The notes: generated from the letters alone by a model not told the origin. Numbered from the stretch's first letter, positions 8,020 through 18,922 are shown. The stretch: 64,000 nt of DNA from Stagnimonas aquatica (GCF_003730135.1 NZ_RJVO01000003.1:124001-188000), one strand, 5' to 3'. Made by a program: numbers and translations.

Positions 8020-9267
8020 ATGTTGCAGAGCTTGCATGCTGCCTTGCTGACCGCACAGGCCAATTTTCTGGCGCATTGGTGGCTGTACCTGTCGATGCCG
8101 CTGATCGCAGCGGTGATCGGCTACGTCACCAAGATCGTCGCGGTGCGGATGATGTTCCAGCCGCTGGAATTCGTCGGCATCAAGCCCTACCTGGGCTGGC
8201 AGGGCGTGATCCCGCGCAAGGCCGAGAAGATGGCCAGCGTCGCGGTGGACGTGATCACCAGCCGGCTGATCACCGTAGAGGAAATCTTTGCCCGTCTCGA
8301 CCCCCAGCAGATCGCCGCCGAGATCGAAAAGCCGATGCTCGGCGCGGTCGAGCAGATCACCCGGGAGGTGCTCTCGCAGTATCAGCCCGGGCTCTGGGAG
8401 CTGCTGCCCAACTTCGCCCGCGAGCGTCTGATCAAGCGCGTGCAGGCTGAGGCGCCGCAGGTGGTGGCGCAGGTCATGGCCGAGTTGCGCAGCAACATCG
8501 GGCAGGTATTCGACCTCAAGCACATGGTCATCACCGCGCTGCTGAGGGACAAGCAGTTGCTCAACCGGGTGTTCTCCGAAGTGGGGCGCAAGGAGTTCCG
8601 CTTCTTCGGCCACTCCGGTCTGGTGTTCGGCTTCATCATCGGTCTGGTGCAGATGCTGGTCTGGCTGTTCTACCAGTCGCCCTGGATTCTGCCCGCGTTC
8701 GGCTTGTTCATCGGCTTCGCCTCCGACTGGCTGGCCTTGCAGATGCTGTTCCACCCGAAGCAGCCGAAGAAGATCCTCGGTCTGACCTACCAGGGCCTGT
8801 TCCTGCGCCGCCAGCAGGAGGTCTCGCGCGACTACGCGCGACTGGTCGCCGACCAGATCATCACCCCCGCCAACATCTGGGAAGCGGTGCTGGAGGGGCC
8901 TGCCTCCGATCGCCTGTTCGCGCTGGTGCAGAAGCACGTCGAAAAGACCGTGGACGAGCAGGCCGGCTTCGCTCGTCCGCTGGTGGCCTTCGCCATCGGC
9001 TCGCGCCAGTACCAGCAGATGAAGCAGACCGTCACCGAGAAGCTGGTGCAGACCCTGCCCAAGACCCTGCGCCACGTCGATGGCTACGCCGAGGGCGCGA
9101 TGGACATCCGCAACACCTTGCAGGCGCGCATGCAGAAGCTCAGCCCCGAGGAATTCGAGGGCATGTTGCGGCCGGCGTTCAAGGAGGACGAGTGGTCGCT
9201 GATCGTGGTCGGCGCGGTGCTCGGCTTCCTGGTCGGCGAGTTGCAGACCTTCATCATGCTGCACTGA
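8020..9267 (+). CDS. DUF445 family membrane protein
   Basis: Membrane protein of 415 aa. An N-terminal hydrophobic hairpin contains the conserved GYVTKIVAVRMMFQP, a cytoplasmic helical region follows, then a central pair of membrane segments (from LVFGFIIGLVQMLVWL through LFIGFASDWLALQMLF), a second helical region and a C-terminal membrane anchor (VVGAVLGFLVGELQ). The duplicated N-K/DW-LAL-M-F-P theme is typical of DUF445 (YheB/YjiN group). Function is unknown. GAGGGGAG lies 10 bases before ATG 8020, which was preferred to an in-frame ATG 60 bases upstream that sits at the terminator. Confidence 0.85.
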   Translation: MLQSLHAALLTAQANFLAHWWLYLSMPLIAAVIGYVTKIVAVRMMFQPLEFVGIKPYLGWQGVIPRKAEKMASVAVDVITSRLITVEEIFARLDPQQIAAEIEKPMLGAVEQITREVLSQYQPGLWELLPNFARERLIKRVQAEAPQVVAQVMAELRSNIGQVFDLKHMVITALLRDKQLLNRVFSEVGRKEFRFFGHSGLVFGFIIGLVQMLVWLFYQSPWILPAFGLFIGFASDWLALQMLFHPKQPKKILGLTYQGLFLRRQQEVSRDYARLVADQIITPANIWEAVLEGPASDRLFALVQKHVEKTVDEQAGFARPLVAFAIGSRQYQQMKQTVTEKLVQTLPKTLRHVDGYAEGAMDIRNTLQARMQKLSPEEFEGMLRPAFKEDEWSLIVVGAVLGFLVGELQTFIMLH

Positions 9268-9300
9268 GTCGGCGAGGACGGCCGCCAGCCGCCGCCGTCC

Positions 9301-11925
9301 TCACCGCAGCTTCTTGAGCTTGTAGAGCGCTTCTAGAGCCTGCTTGGGAGACAGCTCGTCGGGGTCCAGCGCGTCGAGTGCGGCCAGCGCCTTCGAGGGC
9401 GGCTCGGCGAACAGCGAGAGCTGCGGCGCCTTGCGGTCGGGCTTCGGAGCTTTTTCCGGCTGCTGTTCCAGCTCGGCGAGGATGCGCCGCGCCTGCTCGA
9501 TCACCGGCTTGGGCACGCCGGCCAGTGCCGCTACGTGCAGGCCGTAGCTGCGGTTGGCTGGCCCCTCGCGGACGCTGTGCAGGAAGGCCAGGGTCTCGCC
9601 ACCGGCATCAGCTCCGGCACCATTGCCGGACGTCGAGTATTCGGCGACTTCCAGATGGACATTGGCCACCCCGGGCTTCTCGCTGGCCAGCGCGGTGATC
9701 TCGAAGTAGTGCGTGGCGAACAGCGTGTAGGCACGCACCGCCACCGCCAGATGCTCGGCGCTGGCGCGCGCCAGCGACAGGCCGTCGTAGGTGGAGGTGC
9801 CGCGGCCGACCTCGTCCATCAGCACCAGCGACTGCTCGGTGGCGTTGTGCAGGATGTTGGCGGTCTCGCTCATCTCGACCATGAAGGTCGATTGCCCGGC
9901 GGCAAGGTCGTCGCCGGCGCCGATGCGGGTGTAGATGCGGTCGATGGGGCCGAGGCGCGCTGACGCGGCGGGCACGAAGCTGCCGGTGTGGGCGAGCAGG
10001 ACGATCAGCGCCGCCTGACGCATGTAGGTGCTCTTGCCGCCCATGTTGGGGCCGGTGATGACCAGCAGGCGGCGCCCTTCATCCAGGCGCAGATCGTTGG
10101 GCGTGAACGGCTCGCTCAGGGTCGATTCCACCACCGGATGCCGACCCTGGACGATCTCGATGCCGCCGCTCTCCGCCAGCTCCGGCCGCACCAGCCGTAA
10201 CTGCATGGCGCGCTCGGCGAAGGCGGCCAGCACATCGAGTTCGGCCAGCGCGGCGGCGGTCGCCTGCAGCGCCGGCAGATGGCCGGCCAGTTCTTCCAGC
10301 AGCGCCTCGTAGAGCGCCTTCTCGCGCGCCAGTGCGCGGTCGCGGGCGGACAGCACGGTGTCCTCGAAGCGCTTCAGCTCCTCGGTGATGTAGCGCTCGT
10401 AATTGGTGAGCGTCTGTCGGCGCGTGTAGTCGGCCGGGATCTTCGCGGCGTGGCTCTTGCCGATCTCGATGTAATAGCCATGCACCCGGTTGTAGGCGAC
10501 CTTGAGGCTGTCGATGCCGCTGCGCTCGCGCTCGCGGCGTTCAAGGTCGAGCAGATAGCCGTCGGCGTTCTCCGACAGGCCGCGCAGCTCGTCCAAGGTC
10601 GCATCGTGGCCGGCGCGGAACACGCCGCCGTCGCGCGCCAGCAATGGCAGCGATTCGGCCAGCGCCCCGGCCAAGCGCTCGGTCAGCGCCTCGTGCTGAC
10701 CCAGTCGCTCCAGTAGCTCGGTCAGACGGGCGGTGCTGGCACCGGCGAGCGCGCCGCGCACCGCCGGCAGGCTGGCGAGGGTGTCGCGCAGGCCGGCGAG
10801 GTCGCGCGGTCGCGCGCTGCGCAGGGCGATGCGGCCAGTGATGCGCTCCAGATCGGCGATGTCGCGCAGCGCCAGACGCAGCGGCTCGTGCAGCGGCTGA
10901 GCGCAGGGCGGGATGGCGGTGGAGGCAGCGAGCAGCTCCTGCACCGCATCCTGGCGGGCCGACAGCAGCTTGCGGTCGCGCAGCGGTCGCAGCAGCCAGG
11001 CGCGCAGCAGGCGGCTGCCCATATGGCTGACCGCGCTGTCCATCACGCTGGCAAGGGTGGGCGAGGGCTCGCCGGCCAGGGTGCGGTCGATCTCCAGATT
11101 GCGGCGGCTGGCGGCATCGAGGATCAGCGCCTCGTCGGGAATTTCCACCGTCAGGCCGGCGACGTGGGCGAGCTGTGCGCGGGCGGTTTCCGCGACATAG
11201 GCGAGCAGGGCGCCGGCCGCGCCTAGCGCCGGCTGCAAGTCCTCGGCGCCGAAGCCGCGCAGGTCGCGGGTGCCGAACTGCTCGGTCAGCTTGCGGCGGG
11301 CGGCGACGGCATCGAAGTGCCAGGGCGGACGCCGGCGCGCCGGGCTGCCGGAGAGGAAGTCGCTGAGCGTGGAGGCGAGATCGTCGGGGATCAGCAGCTC
11401 GCTGGGCCTCAGCCGCGCCAGCTCGCCGCTGAAGTCGCTGATCTTGCTGGTCTCCAGCACCCGGAAGCTGCCGGAGCTGAGTTCCAGCCAGGCCAGGCCA
11501 TAGCGCCCGTCCTGCACGCAGACCGCAGCCAGGCGGTTGCTGCTGCGCGGGTCGAGCAGGGCTTCGTCGGTGGCGGTGCCGGGGGTGACGATGCGCGCCA
11601 CCTCGCGGCGCACCGGTCCCTTGTCCACGCCCACCTCGCCGACCTGCTCGACGATGGCCGCCGACTCGCCGGCCTTGATCAGCCGGGCCAGGTAGTTGTC
11701 GAGCTGGTGGTAGGGCACGCCGGCCATCACCACCGGCTGGCCGGCGGATTCACCGCGCTGGGTGAGGGTGATGTTGAGCAACCGCGCCGCCTTGCGGGCG
11801 TCGTCGTAGAACAGCTCGTAGAAGTCGCCCATCCGGAACAGCACCAGGGTCGCCGGGAAGTCGGCCTTGATGCGCAGGTACTGTTGCATCAAGGGAGTGT
11901 GCGCGGCGGCCGGAGTCACGGTCAT
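9301..11925 (-). CDS. mutS: DNA mismatch repair protein MutS
   Basis: Full-length MutS, 874 aa. It starts at the mismatch-recognition domain with [16 protein letters not shown] and the [10 protein letters not shown] motif, whose Phe and Glu contact the mispaired base. The connector, lever and clamp domains follow. The C-terminal ABC-type ATPase has Walker [10 protein letters not shown] near residue 624, a Walker B ending [14 protein letters not shown] and the TLFATHYFE switch. The tail [16 protein letters not shown] is the tetramerisation/helix-turn-helix end. It senses mismatches and recruits MutL, which is not in this window. It is divergent from the DAHP synthase gene, with about 80 bases between starts. 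Confidence 0.97.
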   Translation of the reverse strand: MTVTPAAAHTPLMQQYLRIKADFPATLVLFRMGDFYELFYDDARKAARLLNITLTQRGESAGQPVVMAGVPYHQLDNYLARLIKAGESAAIVEQVGEVGVDKGPVRREVARIVTPGTATDEALLDPRSSNRLAAVCVQDGRYGLAWLELSSGSFRVLETSKISDFSGELARLRPSELLIPDDLASTLSDFLSGSPARRRPPWHFDAVAARRKLTEQFGTRDLRGFGAEDLQPALGAAGALLAYVAETARAQLAHVAGLTVEIPDEALILDAASRRNLEIDRTLAGEPSPTLASVMDSAVSHMGSRLLRAWLLRPLRDRKLLSARQDAVQELLAASTAIPPCAQPLHEPLRLALRDIADLERITGRIALRSARPRDLAGLRDTLASLPAVRGALAGASTARLTELLERLGQHEALTERLAGALAESLPLLARDGGVFRAGHDATLDELRGLSENADGYLLDLERRERERSGIDSLKVAYNRVHGYYIEIGKSHAAKIPADYTRRQTLTNYERYITEELKRFEDTVLSARDRALAREKALYEALLEELAGHLPALQATAAALAELDVLAAFAERAMQLRLVRPELAESGGIEIVQGRHPVVESTLSEPFTPNDLRLDEGRRLLVITGPNMGGKSTYMRQAALIVLLAHTGSFVPAASARLGPIDRIYTRIGAGDDLAAGQSTFMVEMSETANILHNATEQSLVLMDEVGRGTSTYDGLSLARASAEHLAVAVRAYTLFATHYFEITALASEKPGVANVHLEVAEYSTSGNGAGADAGGETLAFLHSVREGPANRSYGLHVAALAGVPKPVIEQARRILAELEQQPEKAPKPDRKAPQLSLFAEPPSKALAALDALDPDELSPKQALEALYKLKKLR

Positions 11926-11951
11926 CGGTCGGGAAGTAGGCGGGTGGGGTC

Positions 11952-11957
11952 TATACT
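11952..11957 (+). promoter_or_regulatory. Possible -10 element for the DAHP synthase gene
   Basis: TATACT lies 48 bases before the start in the mutS/DAHP synthase divergent gap. No good -35 is visible at 17 bp, so it may need an activator or be fortuitous. Confidence 0.3.
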
Positions 11958-12004
11958 TGCGCCCCCATTATCGCAGCCCGCACCGCCTTGATCGCGCTTC
12001 ACCG

Positions 12005-13336
12005 ATGACCTGGACCCCTGAAAGCTGGCAGACCAAGCCGGTCGCGCAGCACCCGACCTATCCCGATCCCGCTGCCTTGCAGGAGGTGCTGGCCCAGCTC
12101 AAGCGGCTGCCGCCGCTGGTCACTTCCTGGGAGGTCAACAAGCTCAAGGCCGAGTTCGCCGCCGCCCAGCGTGGCGAGCGCTTCGTGCTGCAGGGTGGCG
12201 ATTGCGCCGAGAGCTTCGCCGACTGCCGGCCGGAGCTGATCACCAACCGGCTCAAGGTGCTGCTGCAGATGAGCCTGGTGCTGACCCACGGGCTCAAGAC
12301 CCGCGTCACCCGCGTCGGCCGCTTCGCCGGCCAGTACGCCAAGCCGCGCTCGGCGGACCTGGAGACCAAGAACGGACTGACGCTGCCCAGCTATCGCGGC
12401 GATCTGGTCAACGCGCCGGAATTCACTCCCGAAGCGCGGCGGCCCGATCCGCAGCGCCTGCTCGACGGCCATACCCGCTCGGCGATGACCATCAACTTCG
12501 TGCGCGGCCTGATCGACGGCGGCTTCGCCGACCTGCATCACCCCGAGTACTGGGATCTGGACTGGGTACAGCACGCGCCGCTGGCGGCCGAATACCAGAC
12601 CCAGGTCGATGCCATCGGTGACTCGCTGCGCTTCATGGAAACCCTGGCCGGCGCACCGATCAGCGATTTCCAGCGCGTGGACTTCTTCACCAGCCACGAG
12701 GCCCTGCTGCTCTGGGCCGAGCAGGCGCAGACCCGGCAGGTGCCGCGCCAGCCCGGCTGGTACAACCTGTCCACCCATTTCCCCTGGATCGGTCTGCGCA
12801 CGGCAGCGCTGGATGGCGCCCATGTCGAGTACTGCCGTGGCATCGCCAATCCCATCGGCGTCAAGGTCGGTCCGAGCATGGGCATCGACTGGGTGCTGGC
12901 CCTGTGCGAGGCGCTCAATCCGCAGCGCGAGGCCGGCAAGCTGGTGCTGATCCACCGCATGGGCGCCGGCAAGATCGAGCAGCACCTGCCGGCGCTGGTC
13001 GAGGCGGTGCGGAAGTCCGGGCACCCGGTGCTCTGGCTCTGCGACCCCATGCACGGCAACACCCAGAGCACCAGCAATGGTCTCAAGACCCGCGCCTTTG
13101 ACGACATCGCCGGCGAGCTGACCAGCGCCTTCGCGATCCATCGTGCCGCCGGCTCGCGTCTGGGCGGCGTGCACCTGGAGCTGACTGGCGAAGATGTCAC
13201 CGAATGCGTCGGTGGCGCCCGCAACCTGACCGAAACCGATCTGGAGCGCGCTTATCGCTCGCAGGTCGACCCCCGACTCAACTACGAACAGGCGCTGGAG
13301 CTGGCGATGAAGATCGTCGGCGTCCAGGGCCGCTGA
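12005..13336 (+). CDS. Class II 3-deoxy-7-phosphoheptulonate synthase
   Basis: Type II (plant-like) DAHP synthase, 443 aa. It condenses phosphoenolpyruvate and erythrose 4-phosphate in the first shikimate-pathway step. Diagnostic parts are the start [20 protein letters not shown], the metal-ligand cysteine in [58 protein letters not shown] and the C-terminal [12 protein letters not shown]. An upstream in-frame ATG would extend the protein into mutS, so MTWTPESW was taken as the start. There is no strong ribosome site. It is followed 10 bases later by dapB. Class II enzymes differ from the AroF/G/H type in regulation; an inhibitor cannot be read from the sequence. Confidence 0.95.
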   Translation: MTWTPESWQTKPVAQHPTYPDPAALQEVLAQLKRLPPLVTSWEVNKLKAEFAAAQRGERFVLQGGDCAESFADCRPELITNRLKVLLQMSLVLTHGLKTRVTRVGRFAGQYAKPRSADLETKNGLTLPSYRGDLVNAPEFTPEARRPDPQRLLDGHTRSAMTINFVRGLIDGGFADLHHPEYWDLDWVQHAPLAAEYQTQVDAIGDSLRFMETLAGAPISDFQRVDFFTSHEALLLWAEQAQTRQVPRQPGWYNLSTHFPWIGLRTAALDGAHVEYCRGIANPIGVKVGPSMGIDWVLALCEALNPQREAGKLVLIHRMGAGKIEQHLPALVEAVRKSGHPVLWLCDPMHGNTQSTSNGLKTRAFDDIAGELTSAFAIHRAAGSRLGGVHLELTGEDVTECVGGARNLTETDLERAYRSQVDPRLNYEQALELAMKIVGVQGR

Positions 13337-13346
13337 GGAGCGCCGC

Positions 13347-14150
13347 ATGAGCTTGCGCATCGGTATACACGGCGCCACCGGCCGCATGGGCCAGGCGCTG
13401 ATCCAGGCGGTTGCCGCCGCCGACGGCGCGCGGCTGGCCGCCGCCATCGCGCCCGAGGGCACGCCCGGCTACGGCCTGGACGCCGGCTCCATGGTCGGCC
13501 TGCCGCCGGTCGGGCTGAGCGTGCACCACGATCTGGCGGCTGCCATCGCCGGCCTGGACGTGCTGATCGACTTCACCCGCCCCGAGGGCACGCTCGCCGC
13601 GCTGGCGCTGTGTCAGCAGCAGGGCAAGGCCTTGGTGATCGGCACCACCGGTTTCACGCCGGAGCAGAAGGCGGCGATTGCCGCTGCCGCGACGCAGATT
13701 CCCATCGTGCTGGCGGCCAATTTCAGCATCGGCGTCAACGTCGTGCTGAAGCTGCTGGAGCAGGCCGGCAAGCTGCTGAACGAGGGCTATGACGTCGAGA
13801 TCGTCGAGGCCCATCACCGCCACAAGGTCGATGCCCCCAGTGGCACCGCGCTGCGCATGGGTGAGGCGGTGGCGCTCGGCCTGGGGCGTGACCTGAAGAC
13901 CTGCGCGGTCTACGAGCGCTACGGCCACACCGGCGCCCGCGATGCGCAGACCATCGGCTTTTCCACCGTGCGCGGCGGCGACGTGGTCGGCGACCACAGC
14001 GTGCTGTTCCTGGGCGACGGCGAACGGGTCGAGATCGCCCACAAGGCGACCAGCCGCATGAACTTCGCGCGCGGCGCGGTGCGCGCGGCGCAGTGGCTGG
14101 CCACGGCCAAGCCAGGGCTGTACGACATGCCGGATGTGTTGGGGCTGTAG
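13347..14150 (+). CDS. dapB: 4-hydroxy-tetrahydrodipicolinate reductase
   Basis: DapB of 267 aa, which reduces hydroxy-tetrahydrodipicolinate with NAD(P)H for lysine and diaminopimelate synthesis. The Rossmann motif [10 protein letters not shown] is at residues 6-15. The catalytic and substrate-binding segment is [16 protein letters not shown], and the C-terminal [17 protein letters not shown] is typical. GAGGAG precedes the ATG. It sits 10 bases after the DAHP synthase gene, likely one transcript. The neighbouring dapA or carA seen in many genomes is absent here. Confidence 0.95.
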   Translation: MSLRIGIHGATGRMGQALIQAVAAADGARLAAAIAPEGTPGYGLDAGSMVGLPPVGLSVHHDLAAAIAGLDVLIDFTRPEGTLAALALCQQQGKALVIGTTGFTPEQKAAIAAAATQIPIVLAANFSIGVNVVLKLLEQAGKLLNEGYDVEIVEAHHRHKVDAPSGTALRMGEAVALGLGRDLKTCAVYERYGHTGARDAQTIGFSTVRGGDVVGDHSVLFLGDGERVEIAHKATSRMNFARGAVRAAQWLATAKPGLYDMPDVLGL

Positions 14151-14189
14151 TCCGCTAAGCTGGGGTTCCCGCGATCCGGAGCGCTCGAC

Positions 14190-15500
14190 ATGAAATCCCT
14201 GGCCATACTCGCCGCCCTCGCCATGGCTCCGGTTCTGGCGGCCGCCGCGCCCGTCGATCTGCATGCGGAGATCGACCGCCTGAGCGCCCAGATCGAGCCC
14301 CAGGTCATCAAGAACCGCCGCCACCTGCACCAGCACCCGGAACTCTCGAACCGCGAGTTCGAGACCGCCAAGTTCGTCGCCGCCCGGCTCAAGGGGCTGG
14401 GCCTGGAGGTGCAGACCGGAGTGGCCCACACCGGGGTGGTGGCGGTGCTCAGAGGCGGGAAGCCGGGGCCGGTGGTGGCGCTGCGCGCCGACATGGATGC
14501 GCTGCCGGTGGTCGAGGAAGTTGATCTGCCGTTCGCCTCCAAGGTCCGCAGCAGCTACGACGGCAAGGACGTCGGCGTGATGCACGCCTGCGGTCACGAC
14601 GCTCACACTGCGATCCTGCTCGGCGCCGCCGAGGTGCTGGCGCAACTCAAGCCGCAGTTGGCGGGCACGGTGAAGTTCATCTTCCAGCCGGCCGAGGAGA
14701 GCGCGCCGGTCGGGGAGGAAGGCGGTGCCCAGCTCATGCTCAAGCAGGGCGTGTTCGACCAGGCCCCCAAGCCGGAGGCGATCTTCGGCCTGCATGTGTT
14801 CGCGCAGTGGGAGGTCGGCGAGCTGCTGGTGAAGGAAGGCGGGGCGATGGCCAGCGCCGACAGTCTCGACATCCTGGTCAGGGGCAAGCAGACCCACGGC
14901 GCGGCACCCTGGCAGGGCATCGACCCCATCGTCGTCGCCAGCCAGATCGTGATGGGCCTGCAGACGGTCGCCTCGCGGCAGATGAACATCGGCAAGGAGC
15001 CGGTCATCGTCACCATCGGCAAGATCGACGGCGGTGTGCGCAACAACATCATCCCCGACCAGGTGGTGATGAAGGGCACGCTGCGGGCGCTCGACGACGG
15101 CATGCGTGCGGAGTTGCACCAGCGGGTGACCCGCACCGCGCAGAAAATCGCGGAAGCAGCGGGGACCACGGCCGAGGTCACCATCGGTGCCGAGTCGGAC
15201 TACCCGGTGACGGTCAACGATCCGGCCCTGGTGGCACGCATGCGCCCGACCCTGGCGCGGGTCGCCGGCGGCCCGGTGAAGACCCCGGACGCGATGCTCG
15301 GCGCCGAGGACTTCTCCTACTTCGCGCAGCGGGTGCCCGGTCTGTTCGTGTTCCTGGGCGCGCGGCCCAAGGGCGAGGCGCCGGAGAAGTTCGCCGCCAA
15401 CCATTCGCCGCGCTTCCATCTGGACGAGGGAGTGCTGCCGATAGGCGTGCGCACCCTGGCCAATCTGGTGGTGGACTATGCCGCGACGGTCCAGCCCTGA
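14190..15500 (+). CDS. Exported M20 family amidohydrolase/peptidase
   Basis: Secreted metallo-amidohydrolase of 436 aa with a signal peptide (about residues 1-20, cut after LAAAA). M20 (IAA-amino-acid hydrolase/hippuricase-like) features are RHLHQHPELS at about 44-53, the metal-binding HACGHDAH at 132-139 with Asp137 and His136, the catalytic pair FQPAEES, the dimerisation domain after GGAMASADSLDIL and the C-terminal LGAEDFSYF. It probably cleaves N-acyl amino acids or peptides in the periplasm. It is 40 bases after dapB, but the relation is not obviously functional. Confidence 0.88.
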   Translation: MKSLAILAALAMAPVLAAAAPVDLHAEIDRLSAQIEPQVIKNRRHLHQHPELSNREFETAKFVAARLKGLGLEVQTGVAHTGVVAVLRGGKPGPVVALRADMDALPVVEEVDLPFASKVRSSYDGKDVGVMHACGHDAHTAILLGAAEVLAQLKPQLAGTVKFIFQPAEESAPVGEEGGAQLMLKQGVFDQAPKPEAIFGLHVFAQWEVGELLVKEGGAMASADSLDILVRGKQTHGAAPWQGIDPIVVASQIVMGLQTVASRQMNIGKEPVIVTIGKIDGGVRNNIIPDQVVMKGTLRALDDGMRAELHQRVTRTAQKIAEAAGTTAEVTIGAESDYPVTVNDPALVARMRPTLARVAGGPVKTPDAMLGAEDFSYFAQRVPGLFVFLGARPKGEAPEKFAANHSPRFHLDEGVLPIGVRTLANLVVDYAATVQP

Positions 15501-15530
15501 GCGGGCCTGGCGGCCGGAACGAGGGCGTTC

Positions 15531-15914
15531 GTGACCGCGCCCGGCGTTGATGCGCTGCTGCGCTCAGTGGCGGACGGCAAGCTGCGGCAGGACTGCTATT
15601 TCCTGGTCAAGCTGATGCAGAACGTGGTCGGCGAGCCGGCGCGGGTCTGCGGCGATTCGGTGCTGGGCTTCGGCAGTCGCCCCGGGCGCGCCGCCGGTGC
15701 CGAAGGCGATTTCCGGCTGGGCTTCGCGCCGCGCCGCAACGAGATCACCCTCTACCTGGGTGGCGGCCTGGAAGGTCTGGAGACCATCGTCGCGCGACTG
15801 GGGAAGTACCGCGCCGGCAAGGCCTGTCTGCACCTCAAGGGCCTCGACGGCATCAATCCGACGGTGCTCCAGCAGTTGCTCGTCGAAGCCAACGCGCGGG
15901 CGAGGGCAGGGTGA
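15531..15914 (+). CDS. DUF1801 domain-containing protein
   Basis: Protein of 127 aa. The order of a helical start, VGEPARVCGDSVLGFGS, FAPRRNEITLYL, then LEGLETIVARLGKYRAGKACLHLKGL matches DUF1801 (YdhG-like fold). The family has been linked to iron-chaperone-like or DNA-binding roles in a few species, but function is generally unknown. GTG start with GAGG six bases upstream. Its stop overlaps the start of the radical SAM gene by four bases (GTGA), so the two are translationally coupled. Confidence 0.75.
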   Translation: MTAPGVDALLRSVADGKLRQDCYFLVKLMQNVVGEPARVCGDSVLGFGSRPGRAAGAEGDFRLGFAPRRNEITLYLGGGLEGLETIVARLGKYRAGKACLHLKGLDGINPTVLQQLLVEANARARAG

Positions 15915-16987
15915 GTTCGGCGACCACGGGGCCGCGCAAGGGGCGCGGCGCGGTTTCCAATGCCGACAGCCGTTTCAGCGCGCACTCACATGCGGTTTTC
16001 CACGACGACTGGGACATCCAGGAAGACCCGGCGCCGACGCTGGAGACCCAACTGATTCCGGAGCGCAGCAAGACCATCCTCACCCGCAACGACTCGCCGG
16101 ACATCCCGTTCGAGTACTCGATCAACCCCTACAAGGGCTGCGAGCACGGCTGCATCTACTGCTACGCGCGCCCGACCCACGCCTACCTGAGCCTGTCGCC
16201 GGGCCTCGATTTCGAGACCAAGCTGTTCTACAAGCCGGAGGCGGCGCAGTTGCTGCGCCAGGAGCTGGCGGCGCCCGGCTACCGGCCTTCGGCGATCAAT
16301 CTCGGCAGCAGCACCGACCCCTACCAGCCCTGCGAGCGCGAGCTGAAGCTGACCCGGAGCGTGCTGGAAGTGCTGCTCGAAGCGCGCCATCCGGTGGCCC
16401 TGGTCACCAAGGGCGTGCTGGTGCTGCGCGACCTCGATCTGCTGGCGGAGATGGCCAAGCTCGATCTGGTGGCGGTCTACATCAGCCTGACCACGCTGGA
16501 CCCGGCGCTGAAGCGCATCCTGGAGCCGCGCGCCGCCAGCCCGGGCGCGCGGCTGCGCGCGATCCGCGAACTGCGTGCAGCCGGGGTGCCGGTGGGCATC
16601 AATGCCTCGCCGATGATCCCGCGCATCAACGATCACGAGCTGGAGCGGATTCTCGAAGCCGCCAGCGAGGCCGGTGCGCAAAGGGCCAGCACCATCCTGG
16701 TGCGACTGCCGCGCGAGGTCTCGCCGCTGTTCCAGGAATGGCTGGCGAGCCACTACCCGGACCGCGCCCAGCACGTCATGAGCCTGATCCGCGACACCCG
16801 TGGCGGCGCTGATTACCAGGCCGACTGGGGCAGCCGCTTCCGTGGCAGCGGTCCGGTGGCGGAGCTGCTGCGCCGGCGCTTCGAGCTGGCCTGTCGGCGT
16901 CTGGGCCTGGCCACTGGCGAGCGCCTGAGCTTGAGTGCCGCGCGATTTCGGCCGCCTTCTCTCGGTGGCCAGATGGGGCTGTTCTAG
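15911..16987 (+). CDS. PA0069-family radical SAM protein
   Basis: Radical SAM protein of 358 aa with the 4Fe-4S motif CEHGCIYC (Cys77, Cys81, Cys84) inside INPYKGCEHGCIYCYARPTH, which is characteristic of the PA0069/SPL-like group. LGSSTDPYQPCE, LVTKG and GINASPMIPRIND are further group signatures. The substrate is unknown; relatives resemble spore photoproduct lyase and DNA-repair radical enzymes. GTG start overlaps the DUF1801 stop. The C-terminal end beyond residue 320 is basic. Confidence 0.88.
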   Translation: MSSATTGPRKGRGAVSNADSRFSAHSHAVFHDDWDIQEDPAPTLETQLIPERSKTILTRNDSPDIPFEYSINPYKGCEHGCIYCYARPTHAYLSLSPGLDFETKLFYKPEAAQLLRQELAAPGYRPSAINLGSSTDPYQPCERELKLTRSVLEVLLEARHPVALVTKGVLVLRDLDLLAEMAKLDLVAVYISLTTLDPALKRILEPRAASPGARLRAIRELRAAGVPVGINASPMIPRINDHELERILEAASEAGAQRASTILVRLPREVSPLFQEWLASHYPDRAQHVMSLIRDTRGGADYQADWGSRFRGSGPVAELLRRRFELACRRLGLATGERLSLSAARFRPPSLGGQMGLF

Positions 16988-17056
16988 CTTTCTCCGAGCC
17001 TCGTCCGCATGGACGAAATGGCCTAAAACCACTAAACTATCGCCTTAATCCTGAAG

Positions 17057-17080
17057 AAGGGGGCCAAAAGCCCCCTTTTT
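17057..17080 (+). terminator. Terminator or carA leader attenuator
   Basis: AAGGGGGC (17057-17064) pairs with GCCCCCTT (17070-17077) and ends in five Ts. It lies 70 bases after the radical SAM stop and 38 bases before carA. A TAAACT -10-like element at 17033-17038 would put it inside the carA leader, so it may either end the upstream operon or attenuate carA. Confidence 0.75.
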
Positions 17081-17117
17081 CATGGCCGCACCCCGACGTT
17101 CGAGAGCCCCTGCGACC

Positions 17118-18251
17118 ATGAACCTAGCTACGCCCGCCCTGTTGGCCCTTGCCGATGGGTCTGTTTTTAAAGGCATTTCCGTTGGCGCCGAAGGTGCCAC
17201 GACCGGGGAAGTGGTGTTCAACACCGCGATGACCGGTTATCAGGAAATTCTCACTGATACCTCCTACACCGACCAGATCGTTACCCTGACTTATCCGCAC
17301 ATCGGTAATGTCGGGGTCAACGCCGAGGATGACGAGTCCGGCAAGGTGCGCCTGGCCGGGCTGGTGTTGCGCGAGGTGCCGCGCAAGCCCTCCAATTTCC
17401 GCTCCAGCCAGGATTTCCGCGCCTATCTGGCCGAGCAGGGCACGGTGGCCATCGCTGGCATCGACACCCGCCGCTTGACCCGCATCCTGCGCGACAAGGG
17501 TGCCCAGAACGGCGCCATCGTCGCTGGTCCCGGCGTCACTGCCGAGCAGGCGCTGAGCGCTGCGCGCGGCTTCAAGGGCCTGAAGGGCGCCGATCTCGCC
17601 AAGCTGGTGTCGGTGAAGGAACCCTATGCCTGGACCAAGGGTTCCTGGACGCTGGAGACCAATCGCGAGACCGAACTGAACAATCCGCGCTTCAAGGTCG
17701 TGGTTTACGACTTCGGCATCAAGCGCAACATCCTGCGCATGCTGGTGGATCGCGGCTGTCAGCTGACCGTGGTGCCGGCGCAGACGCCGGCGGCCGAGGT
17801 ATTCAAACTCAAGCCGGACGGCGTGATGCTCAGCAACGGCCCCGGTGACCCGGAGCCATGCACCTACGCCATCGCCGCCGCTCGCGAATTCATCGCCAGC
17901 AAGACGCCCCTGTTCGGCATCTGCCTCGGTCACCAGATTCTCGGCCTCGCCGCCGGCGCCAAGACCTTGAAGATGAAGTTCGGCCATCACGGTGCCAACC
18001 ATCCGGTTCAGGATCTCAGCACCGGCCAGGTGATGATCACCAGTCAGAACCACGGCTTCGCGGTGGACGAGGCGACGCTGCCCGCCAATGTGAAGGTTAC
18101 TCACCGTTCGCTGTTCGACGGCTCCAACCAGGGCATCGCCCTGACCGACGCCCCGGCCTTCAGCTTTCAGGGGCACCCCGAAGCCAGCCCGGGTCCGCAT
18201 GACGTCGGCGTGCTGTTCGACCGTTTCATCCAGCTGATGGCGGCGAAGTAG
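17118..18251 (+). CDS. carA: Carbamoyl-phosphate synthase small (glutaminase) subunit
   Basis: CarA of 377 aa, supplying ammonia from glutamine to CarB for arginine and pyrimidine synthesis. The N-terminal domain has [21 protein letters not shown]. The class I glutaminase has the nucleophile in FGICLGHQ and the His/Glu pair in [11 protein letters not shown], and the oxyanion/binding loop [10 protein letters not shown]. An in-frame ATG 36 bases upstream would add a basic dozen residues; the [11 protein letters not shown] start matches family length. First gene of carA-LysE-carB-greA. Confidence 0.97.
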   Translation: MNLATPALLALADGSVFKGISVGAEGATTGEVVFNTAMTGYQEILTDTSYTDQIVTLTYPHIGNVGVNAEDDESGKVRLAGLVLREVPRKPSNFRSSQDFRAYLAEQGTVAIAGIDTRRLTRILRDKGAQNGAIVAGPGVTAEQALSAARGFKGLKGADLAKLVSVKEPYAWTKGSWTLETNRETELNNPRFKVVVYDFGIKRNILRMLVDRGCQLTVVPAQTPAAEVFKLKPDGVMLSNGPGDPEPCTYAIAAAREFIASKTPLFGICLGHQILGLAAGAKTLKMKFGHHGANHPVQDLSTGQVMITSQNHGFAVDEATLPANVKVTHRSLFDGSNQGIALTDAPAFSFQGHPEASPGPHDVGVLFDRFIQLMAAK

Positions 18252-18258
18252 GGCGGCC

Positions 18259-18906
18259 ATGTTCGGCATCACCGACCTGACCGCCTACCTGATCGGTACG
18301 GTGGTCATCATTCTGCTGCCCGGTCCGAACTCCCTGTTCGTGCTCAGTGTGGCGGCCCGCCAGGGTGTGCGCGATGGCTACCGGGCGGCGGCGGGCGTGA
18401 TGGTTGGCGATGCGATCCTGATGCTGGCCTCGGTGCTCGGTGTGGCGGCTCTGGCCAAGGCTTATCCGAGCGCCTATCTGGCGCTGCGGCTGGCCGGGGC
18501 CGCGTATCTGGCCTGGTTGGGGCTGGGTTTGCTGCGTGCGGGTGCCGAAGCCTGGCGTCAGTCGCGGTCGGCGGATTCGATGCCGTCGGTGCCGCTGGCG
18601 CGGGTGGAAAACCCCTTCGCCCGGACCGTCGGCATCTGCCTGACCAACCCGAAGGCGATCCTGTTCTTCATGTCCTATTTCATCCAGTTCGTGGACCCGG
18701 TCTACCCGCATCCCGGGCTGAGTTTCACCTTGCTGGGGCTGATGCTGCAGACGATCAGCTTCCTGTACCTCACCGCCCTGATCTTCGCCGGCAGCCGCCT
18801 GGCGGAGAGCGTCCGCTCCCGTCGCCGCCTGGCGGCGGGTGGGACCGGTCTGGCCGGTGTCCTGTTCATGGCGTTCAGCGCCAAGCTGGCGACCGCCAGT
18901 CTTTGA
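18259..18906 (+). CDS. LysE/LeuE-type amino-acid exporter
   Basis: Membrane protein of 215 aa with about six hydrophobic segments. LysE/RhtB family motifs are visible: [18 protein letters not shown] at about 21-38, then [10 protein letters not shown] and [10 protein letters not shown], and a central [16 protein letters not shown]. The sequence is nearest LeuE-type exporters, which expel leucine or related amino acids; the substrate here is not shown. It lies 7 bases after carA and 16 before carB. The same insertion between the two carbamoyl-phosphate synthase genes is known in Pseudomonas aeruginosa, so it is a conserved operon member rather than a recent insertion. Confidence 0.85.
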   Translation: MFGITDLTAYLIGTVVIILLPGPNSLFVLSVAARQGVRDGYRAAAGVMVGDAILMLASVLGVAALAKAYPSAYLALRLAGAAYLAWLGLGLLRAGAEAWRQSRSADSMPSVPLARVENPFARTVGICLTNPKAILFFMSYFIQFVDPVYPHPGLSFTLLGLMLQTISFLYLTALIFAGSRLAESVRSRRRLAAGGTGLAGVLFMAFSAKLATASL

Positions 18907-18922
18907 TGAGAGTGAGAGTTCC

